Source: Actinacidiphila glaucinigra (GTDB lineage: Bacteria; Actinomycetota; Actinomycetes; Streptomycetales; Streptomycetaceae). Taken from it: 35,334 nt of DNA. Location: the NCBI RefSeq assembly GCF_900188405.1, contig NZ_FZOF01000046.1:1-35334 (forward strand). Reading direction: 5' to 3'. Below the pieces are notes generated by a model. That model saw nothing but the letters and a program-made list of their open reading frames with translations, had not been told where the DNA came from and searched no databases. This document shows, one piece after another, positions 30,287 through 35,334 of this stretch (positions are counted from its first letter, which is position 1; every line of letters starts with the position of its first letter). Position numbers and translations under genes: made by a program.

Positions 30287-31568
30287 GCTGCTGCGCATGC
30301 CCGAGATCGCCGCCAACACCGAGGAGGCGATCCTGGAGTCCTGGAACGTCGGTGTCAACGTCCCCTACGCGGCCGGAGATCCGATCGTCACGGTGGAGAC
30401 CGAGAAGGCCGTCGTCGAGGTGGAGGCCGAGAGCGAGGGAGTGCTCCTGCGCCTCCTGGTGGAGGCCGGCACGAAAGTCGAGGTGGGCACGCCGATCGCG
30501 GTCTGGGGGGCGCCGGACGAGCCGGTGTCCGCGGTGGACGACCTGGTGGCTTCGCTGGGTACCGGAACGGCCCCGGTACCGGCTTCCCCGGGGCCGGCGT
30601 CCCCGGGGCCGGCGGCGGAAGAGCCCGCGGCGCAGGCCGCCGACGGGGCCGCACGGGGCGGGGCCGCACGCGCCGGCGGCGGGCGCCTCTTCGCCAGCCC
30701 GCTGGCGCGACGTCGCGCACGCGAGCTCGACGTCGACCTGAACTCCGTGACGGGGAGCGGTCCGCGGGGAAGGATCCGGCGCTCCGACGTCGAGGCCGCC
30801 GCCGCCCGGCCGGCCCGGCAGGAGCAGGTGGCGGCCCCGGTGGACGCCGGGGCGCAGGGCGGGACACGTACGGCTCCGGCAACCGGCGCACGCTTCGTGG
30901 ACGTGCCCACTACGCGGATGCGGGCCGCCATCGCCCGCCGGCTGACGGAGAGCAAGCGGAACACGCCGCACTTCTACGTGCGCGGCAGCGCACGCGTCGA
31001 CGCGCTGCTCACTCTGCGGCAGCAGATCAACGCCGGGCAGGGCGTGCGGGTGTCGATCAACGACCTGCTGGTCAAGGCGATCGCGTCCGCGCACACGGGC
31101 GTCCCCGCGATGAACGTCCAGTGGAACGACACCTCGATCCGGCACTTCTCGGACGTCGACATCGCCGTGGCCGTCGCCACCGACGGCGGTCTGGTCACCC
31201 CGGTGATCCGCGGTGTGGACTCCCTGTCGACGAGCGGCGTCGCCACGGCGACGAAGGACCTCATCGCCCGCGCCAAGGAGCGCCGGCTCCGGCAGGACGA
31301 ACTGGAGGGCGGCGCGATCACGATCACGAACCTCGGCATGTACGGCACCGAGGACTTCGCGGCGATCATCAACCCGCCGCAGGCGGCGATCCTGGCCGTC
31401 GGCGCGGTGCGGCAGGAGCCGGTCGTCGAGGACGGCGCGGTCGACATCGCGTCCGTACTGCGGCTGACCCTGGCCGTCGACCACAGGGCGGTGGACGGCG
31501 CCGTCGCGGCCGAGTGGCTGAGGGAGTTCGTGGACGTGCTCGAACACCCCCTCCGGATCCTGCTGTGA
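30279..31568 (+). CDS. dihydrolipoyl acyltransferase (E2) of the 2-oxoacid dehydrogenase complex
   Basis: A 429-residue E2. A single N-terminal lipoyl domain (about 1-78) has Lys43 in VETEKAVVEVEAE as the lipoylation site; a Pro/Ala linker follows, then the E1/E3-binding domain (LFASPLARRRARELDVDLNSVTGSGPRGRIRRSDVE, about 140-175), a second linker and the catalytic domain from about 205 (TTRMRAAIARRLTESKRNTPHFYV). The active site is His402 and Asp406 in DHRAVDG. It transfers the acyl group from lipoamide to CoA. The ATG overlaps the E1 gene. Single-lipoyl design resembles acetoin and branched-chain types. Confidence 0.94.
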   Translation: MAELLRMPEIAANTEEAILESWNVGVNVPYAAGDPIVTVETEKAVVEVEAESEGVLLRLLVEAGTKVEVGTPIAVWGAPDEPVSAVDDLVASLGTGTAPVPASPGPASPGPAAEEPAAQAADGAARGGAARAGGGRLFASPLARRRARELDVDLNSVTGSGPRGRIRRSDVEAAAARPARQEQVAAPVDAGAQGGTRTAPATGARFVDVPTTRMRAAIARRLTESKRNTPHFYVRGSARVDALLTLRQQINAGQGVRVSINDLLVKAIASAHTGVPAMNVQWNDTSIRHFSDVDIAVAVATDGGLVTPVIRGVDSLSTSGVATATKDLIARAKERRLRQDELEGGAITITNLGMYGTEDFAAIINPPQAAILAVGAVRQEPVVEDGAVDIASVLRLTLAVDHRAVDGAVAAEWLREFVDVLEHPLRILL

Positions 31569-31602
31569 ACACCGGCGAACGCGAGGCGAAGGAGAACGCA
31601 GC

Positions 31603-32982
31603 ATGACCGAGAGCACTTTCGACCTCGTGGTCCTCGGCGGCGGGTCGGGCGGTTACGCCGCCGCGCTCCGCGGCGCGGAACTGGGGTTCAGCGTCGCCCT
31701 CGTCGAGGAGGACAGGCTCGGCGGAACGTGCCTGCACAGCGGCTGCATCCCGACCAAGGCCCTGCTGCACGCCGCCGAGGTCGCCGAACTGTCGCGGCAC
31801 GCCGCGTCGATCGGCGTCCGTGCCTCCTTCGAGGGCATCGACCTGCCCGGCGTGTACGCCTATCGCGACGGCGTCGTGGACCGCCTGTACAAGGGGCTGC
31901 AGGGACTGGTCGCCGCCCATGACGTGACCTTGGTCCGGGGGCGCGGGCACCTGGTGTCGCCGTCGGCCGTGCGGGTCGGCGAGGTCGTCCACTCCGCGGC
32001 GGTGGCCGTGGTCCTGGCCACCGGGTCCGTCGCCCGGAGCCTGCCCGGACTCGACTTCGGCGGACGGGTCCTCTCGTCGACGCAGGCGCTCTCCCTGCCG
32101 GAGCTTCCGCGCAGCGCGATCATCCTCGGCGGCGGCGTCATCGGTGTCGAGTTCGCGAGCCTGTGGCGCTCGTTCGGCGTCGACGTCACCATCGTCGAGG
32201 CGCTCCCGGGCCTGGTCCCGAACGAGGACCGCTCCTGCGGCAGGGCCCTGGAACGCGCCTTCCGCCGACGCGGGATCACGGTCCGCACCGGCGTCCGGGT
32301 CGCCGCCGTCGAGCAGGACGCGAAGGGGGTCTCGGTCGCACTCGCGGAGGGCGAGCCTCTGGAGGCCGACGTCCTGCTGGTCGCCGTCGGCCGGGGGCCC
32401 CGCACGGCCGGCATGGGATTCGAGGAGGCCGGTGTGACGCTGGACCGCGGATTCGTCGAGGTCGACGCCGCCCTGCGCACCCGGGTGCCCGGTGTCTACG
32501 CCGTCGGGGACGTCGTCGAGGGTCTCCAACTCGCCCATCGCGGCTTCCAGCAGGGAATCTTCGTCGCGGAGGAGATCGCCGGTCTGGCCCCGGCACCGGT
32601 TCCCGAAGCCCACATCCCCCGCGTCACCTACTCCGACCCGGAGGTCGCGTCGGTCGGTCTGACGCAGGCGCAGGCCGAGGAGCGGCTCGGTGCCGGCCGG
32701 GTGGAGTGCGTCGAGTACAACCTGGCCGGCAACGGCAAGAGCCAGATCATCGGTGCGTCCGGCTTCGTGAAGCTGGTTCGTGAGAAGGACGGCCCGGTGG
32801 TGGGCGTCCACATGGTCGGGGCGAGGGTGGGCGAACTCATCGCGGAGGCACAGCTCGCGGTCGCCTGGGAAGCCCATCCGGGCGATGTCGCCCCGCTCGT
32901 GCACGCGCACCCGACCCAGAACGAGGCTCTGGGGGAGGCGTTCCTCGCCCTCGCGGGCAAGCCGTTGCACACGCACCGCTGA
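31603..32982 (+). CDS. lpdA: dihydrolipoyl dehydrogenase (E3)
   Basis: A 459-residue flavoprotein disulfide reductase that reoxidises dihydrolipoamide with NAD+. FAD motif DLVVLGGGSGGYAAALRGAELG (about 7-28); redox disulfide Cys43 and Cys48 in GGTCLHSGCIPTK; NAD motif IILGGGVIGVEFASLWRSFG; FAD motif GVYAVGDVVEGLQLAHRG; and the C-terminal HAHPTQNEAL with the catalytic His and Glu. The ATG has AGGAG upstream and follows the E2 stop by 34 nt. Last gene of the complex operon. Confidence 0.95.
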   Translation: MTESTFDLVVLGGGSGGYAAALRGAELGFSVALVEEDRLGGTCLHSGCIPTKALLHAAEVAELSRHAASIGVRASFEGIDLPGVYAYRDGVVDRLYKGLQGLVAAHDVTLVRGRGHLVSPSAVRVGEVVHSAAVAVVLATGSVARSLPGLDFGGRVLSSTQALSLPELPRSAIILGGGVIGVEFASLWRSFGVDVTIVEALPGLVPNEDRSCGRALERAFRRRGITVRTGVRVAAVEQDAKGVSVALAEGEPLEADVLLVAVGRGPRTAGMGFEEAGVTLDRGFVEVDAALRTRVPGVYAVGDVVEGLQLAHRGFQQGIFVAEEIAGLAPAPVPEAHIPRVTYSDPEVASVGLTQAQAEERLGAGRVECVEYNLAGNGKSQIIGASGFVKLVREKDGPVVGVHMVGARVGELIAEAQLAVAWEAHPGDVAPLVHAHPTQNEALGEAFLALAGKPLHTHR

Positions 32983-33126
32983 GTCCGGGGCCGCCCGCGA
33001 CCGGGCCGGCGCGCCGTCGGGCGGGGCGCCGGGCCCGGCCCGGCGGTGAGCGGCGCCCGGAACACCACGCCCTTCCCGGGCAGACCACCCGCGCCCCGGG
33101 ACGACGCTTCCCCCAGGTGGTCCACC

Positions 33127-33687
33127 ATGGTCTCGCACGCCCCACCGCCGCCTCCGGACGGCGCGAACGCCGCCCGCGGGGCCGGGAACTGGCTGCGCAG
33201 CGGGCGCGGCGGCCGGCTCTCCTCACGTATGCCGCTGCACCTCACGCAAGCGTTCCTCGTCGGCGGCACCGGAGGGCCGGCAGGGGGAGTGGTGCGCTTT
33301 CGGATGTCCGGCGGCGACGATCCCGGCCGCCCGCGGCGCTCCGCGTGGCGCCGGACCGAGCTGGGACGCCAACTCGGCGGATCCGGCGGGGAGCTGCGGC
33401 TGGTCCGGCCCCGCGACGACACCGGCATCCGGCGGGCCCTCATCGCGATGCTCACACTCAACGGCGTCACCGACGTCGCCGCCCTGGTCCGGCTGGATGT
33501 CGCCGGAATGTCGGCGCCGGGCGCGGGGCCGGGCGCGGGGCAGTCAACGGGCCATGCCGTGACCGTCGGTGTCGACGTGCGGTTCTGGGCGGGTCTGTGG
33601 AACCTGGCCGTGCCGGAGGGCACGCGCTGCCAGGTGTATCTGGAGGGCCGGGTCCGCGTGCTGCCCGACTGGCCGTTGCCGCACTGA
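33127..33687 (+). CDS. hypothetical protein
   Basis: A 186-residue protein I do not recognise. The N-terminal third is rich in Pro, Gly and Arg. The rest looks folded: GVVRFRMSGGDDPGR, GTELRLVRPRDDTGIRRALIAMLTLNGVTDVAALVRLDVAG-like pattern (DDTGIRRALIAMLTLNGVTDVAA is a clear helix) and VGVDVRFWAGLWNLAVPEGTRCQVYLEGRVRVLPDWPLPH at the end. G/C bias at third positions in the second half supports coding. The start is uncertain: ATG 33127 has AGGTGG upstream; GTG 33046 and ATG 33229 are alternatives. No signal peptide. It may be independent of the E1-E3 operon. Confidence 0.5.
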   Translation: MVSHAPPPPPDGANAARGAGNWLRSGRGGRLSSRMPLHLTQAFLVGGTGGPAGGVVRFRMSGGDDPGRPRRSAWRRTELGRQLGGSGGELRLVRPRDDTGIRRALIAMLTLNGVTDVAALVRLDVAGMSAPGAGPGAGQSTGHAVTVGVDVRFWAGLWNLAVPEGTRCQVYLEGRVRVLPDWPLPH

Positions 33688-33709
33688 GCGGAGCAGCGCG
33701 GGCGCCGCG

Positions 33710-33913
33710 GTGGAGTCGGCGGCCTTCGGCATAGGCCTGACGGCCGTCGTCCTGGGCCGCCGGACTCCCGCCGTCGCGCACGGCCCGTCCGGGACGGGCG
33801 GGACCGCGACCGCCGCCCTGGAGCCGGACCCCGGCGGATACCCCGCGTCGCCTTCACCGGCGCCGGCGGGGGCCCGCCCGTACCCGCACGGCCGGCACGC
33901 GGCGGAGCGCTGA
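33710..33913 (+). CDS. possible small protein with one hydrophobic segment
   Basis: A 67-residue frame from GTG 33710 with a short hydrophobic stretch (AAFGIGLTAVVLG) and a Pro/Gly/Ala-rich tail. No clear ribosome site and no family resemblance; it may be noncoding GC-rich DNA. Confidence 0.2.
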   Translation: MESAAFGIGLTAVVLGRRTPAVAHGPSGTGGTATAALEPDPGGYPASPSPAPAGARPYPHGRHAAER

Positions 33914-33941
33914 GGGCGGTCGCGGCGGACGCACGCCGGTG

Positions 33942-34544
33942 TCAGGACGCGGCCGATTCGGGCCACAGGGCTCGCAGGGCCCCGGGAACCCCCTCCAGGG
34001 CCTTGGAGTCGCCCATGGCCAACTGGAGGATGTAGCCGGGCAGGGTGCAGATGAGCGCGGCACCGATGGCCTCGGGGGAGGCCTCGCGGGTGAGGGTGCC
34101 GCTCTGCTGGTGCTCGCGGATGACCTCGGTGAGAGCCGAGCGCATCTGGGCCAGCAGGTCGTTGAACTGCGCGGCCAGCGAGGGGTTCCGCAGGGACTCG
34201 GACCAGGCGAGCACGGAGAGGCCCGCGATGTTCTGCTCGGCGGTCTTGGCCTTCACGATGTCGAAGACATCGGCCATCAGGTCCCCGACGGAACTGCTGG
34301 GCCGATCCTTGGCGACGCTGTGGACCATCGCGAGGACGTCGCGCATGCTCTCCTCCACGATCGCCGTGATCATCTCGTTCTTGCTGGGGAAGTGCCGGTA
34401 GACCGCGCCCGCCGAGAGGCCCGCCTCCGCGAAGAGGTCCTGCATGGACGTCGAATGGAATCCGTCCCGCAGGAAGCAGCGGCGGGCCGCGTCCAGGATC
34501 TGCCTGCGGCGGGCCTCCATGTACTCCGGCGTGACCTTCGGCAT
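33942..34544 (-). CDS. TetR-family transcriptional regulator
   Basis: A 200-residue repressor. The HTH (about 10-57) has RRRQILDAARRCFLRDGFHSTSMQDLFAEAGLSAGAVYRHFPSKNEMI, with GLSAGAVYRHFPSK as recognition helix. The C-terminal domain, with EQNIAGLSVLAWSESLRNPSLAAQFNDLLAQMR, is like the acyl-compound or drug-sensing TetR groups. The ATG at 34544 has AGAGGA upstream. It is divergent from the right frc copy across 325 bp. An imperfect palindrome 20 nt upstream is its probable operator; whether it also controls frc is open. Confidence 0.92.
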   Translation of the reverse strand: MPKVTPEYMEARRRQILDAARRCFLRDGFHSTSMQDLFAEAGLSAGAVYRHFPSKNEMITAIVEESMRDVLAMVHSVAKDRPSSSVGDLMADVFDIVKAKTAEQNIAGLSVLAWSESLRNPSLAAQFNDLLAQMRSALTEVIREHQQSGTLTREASPEAIGAALICTLPGYILQLAMGDSKALEGVPGALRALWPESAAS

Positions 34545-34563
34545 GGATCCATCCTCTGCTTAA

Positions 34564-34581
34564 AAAACGAATCTTCGTGTT
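34564..34581. promoter_or_regulatory. probable operator of the right TetR gene
   Basis: AAAACGAATCTTCGTGTT: 8-nt arms AAAACGAA and TTCGTGTT around TC, matching at 7 of 8 pairs, in an AT-rich patch directly upstream of the TetR gene. Confidence 0.55.
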
Positions 34582-34793
34582 AACTTAGCATGACGCCGAT
34601 GGGCGTCGGCGGGCGTCGGGAAGTGCCGCGCCGAGGCTCGTGCACCGGCGCTTCGGCCCTCCCGCGGGACTCCGCGTGGACCCGGTCGGCCGGTACGCGG
34701 CGCCGCGGCTCGCCTCTCGCGCACAGCCTCCCTGGCGAATTCTTTTCCCGACCGCTCTGGACATCCACCGCGTCTGCCGCAACCATGGTTACT

Positions 34794-34820
34794 CCATACG
34801 GTATGCAATCTGCAGTATGG
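34794..34820. promoter_or_regulatory. candidate operator upstream of right frc
   Basis: CCATAC (34794-34799) and GTATGG (34815-34820) form an inverted repeat around GTATGCAAT (34801-34809). GTATGCAAT is also found upstream of the left frc copy in the same orientation relative to the gene, although the sequences around it are otherwise unrelated. Centre about 63 nt before the GTG start. Confidence 0.5.
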
Positions 34821-34866
34821 GATCTCGACGTACCACTCCTGACCCGGCGTTGGATGTGAGGTGGCC

Positions 34867-35334
34867 GTTGTGACGAAGGCTTTGGAGGGTGTTCGTGTTC
34901 TGGACATGACGCATGTCCAGTCGGGTCCGTCGGCGACGCAGTTGCTGGCGTGGCTGGGTGCGGACGTGGTGAAGCTGGAGGCGCCCGGGGGTGACATCAC
35001 CCGGCGTCAGCTGCGGGACGTGCCCGGGGTGGACAGCCTGTACTTCACGATGCTCAACGCGAACAAGCGGAGCATCACGCTGAACACCAAGACCCCGCGC
35101 GGACGGGAGATCCTGACCGACCTGATCGCCCGCAGCGACGTGATGGTCGAGAACTTCGGCCCCGGCGCGATCGACCGGATGGGCTTCACCTGGGAACGCA
35201 TCCAGGAGATCAACCCCCGCATCGTGTACGCCTCGATCAAGGGCTTCGGGGACGGCCCCTACACCGCGTTCAAGGCCTACGAGGTCGTCGCGCAGGCCAT
35301 GGGCGGCTCGATGGCCACCACCGGCTTCGAAGGC
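34867..35334. repeat. right arm of 468-bp inverted repeat (frc 5' part)
   Basis: Reverse complement of 1-468 with one mismatch at 35100. See the left arm entry for the comparison. Confidence 0.95.
34870..35334 (+). CDS. frc: formyl-CoA:oxalate CoA-transferase, N-terminal part (right copy, cut by window edge)
   Basis: The same 155 N-terminal residues as the left copy; the only nucleotide difference in the visible part is a silent C/T at the third base of codon 77. The start is GTG 34870, with GAGG 8 nt upstream; a second in-frame GTG at 34861 is possible but is not shared with the left copy. The upstream sequence differs from the left copy except for the GTATGCAAT motif, so the two genes may respond to one regulator yet differ in strength. 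The neighbour is a divergent TetR gene rather than a sucCD operon. Where the gene ends, and whether an oxalyl-CoA decarboxylase gene follows, lies outside the window. Confidence 0.93.
   Translation, partial: MTKALEGVRVLDMTHVQSGPSATQLLAWLGADVVKLEAPGGDITRRQLRDVPGVDSLYFTMLNANKRSITLNTKTPRGREILTDLIARSDVMVENFGPGAIDRMGFTWERIQEINPRIVYASIKGFGDGPYTAFKAYEVVAQAMGGSMATTGFEG

Noticed and set aside
34545..34550. GGATCC directly before the right TetR start, as another member of the GntR operator set
   Set aside because: It overlaps the start codon context (GGATGGATCCATG), lacks the TTGGATCCAA flanks and has no phased partner; GGATCC alone is common in this DNA, including inside many genes.
34560..35000. 146-codon minus-strand frame across the right frc start, with a near copy at the left end
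   Set aside because: The two copies agree only where they are antisense to frc; the duplication explains the similarity.
1..35334. CRISPR arrays, insertion sequences, phage or toxin-antitoxin genes
   Set aside because: No regularly spaced repeat arrays, transposase motifs, phage structural genes or recognisable toxin pairs were seen on either strand.

Overview
The window is high-GC actinomycete DNA and looks like Streptomyces. Coding frames carry strongly G/C-biased third positions, GTG and TTG starts are common, and stop/start overlaps and GC-rich hairpin terminators without U-tracts are frequent. The gene families (SARP/BTAD regulator, FAD-linked oxidases with berberine-bridge tails, mycobacterial-type GabD) are typical of actinobacteria. 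One tRNA gene, tRNA-Leu(GAG), is present. I see no transposase, integrase or CRISPR array.

Both ends carry the first 155 codons of a formyl-CoA:oxalate CoA-transferase gene (frc). The copies point outward in opposite orientations as a 468-bp inverted repeat with one silent difference, so the window probably spans one contig between two diverged copies. Next to the left copy lies a tightly packed forward operon of sucC-like, sucD-like, beta-carbonic anhydrase and an atypical aldehyde dehydrogenase. This suggests an oxalate/formyl-CoA unit that handles CoA thioesters and the CO2 released by oxalyl-CoA decarboxylation. A terminator and tRNA-Leu follow, then the C-terminal remnant of a dead FAD oxidase.

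From about 5.5 to 14.8 kb there is an NAD(P)H-dependent FMN reductase, an AraC-type regulator, an HpaB-type flavin-dependent monooxygenase, a very large STAND/wHTH/BTAD regulator, an HpaC-type flavin reductase and a 3-hydroxyisobutyrate-dehydrogenase-like enzyme. From 14.8 to 20.9 kb lie an AhpD/carboxymuconolactone-decarboxylase-like gene, an NrtS-like small membrane gene, a TetR regulator divergent from an FAD oxidase, an M24-fold protein with one metal ligand changed to Cys, and an SDR lacking the YxxxK dyad. From 21 to 24 kb is pntAB, a proton-translocating transhydrogenase.

From 25 to 33 kb are a GabD-type semialdehyde dehydrogenase, a GntR/FCD regulator, a VOC-fold enzyme and a complete 2-oxoacid dehydrogenase complex (fused E1, E2, E3). 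A hypothetical gene, a possible tiny ORF, a TetR regulator and the second frc close the window.

The strongest unannotated signal is a set of six intergenic palindromes related to ATTGGATCCAAT, in three pairs 52, 63 and 74 bp apart, close to 5, 6 and 7 helical turns. They lie upstream of the GabD gene, between the divergent VOC and E1 genes, and about 10 kb away upstream of the NrtS-like/AhpD-like pair. The local GntR/FCD protein is the obvious candidate to bind them, which would join these operons in one regulon. My reading, which is inference, is that 8.4-33 kb encodes a peripheral catabolic pathway: monooxygenation of an unknown, possibly aromatic or heterocyclic, substrate, then hydrolytic and oxidative steps to a semialdehyde and a 2-oxoacid, with reducing power adjusted by transhydrogenase. 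The substrate cannot be named from sequence alone.
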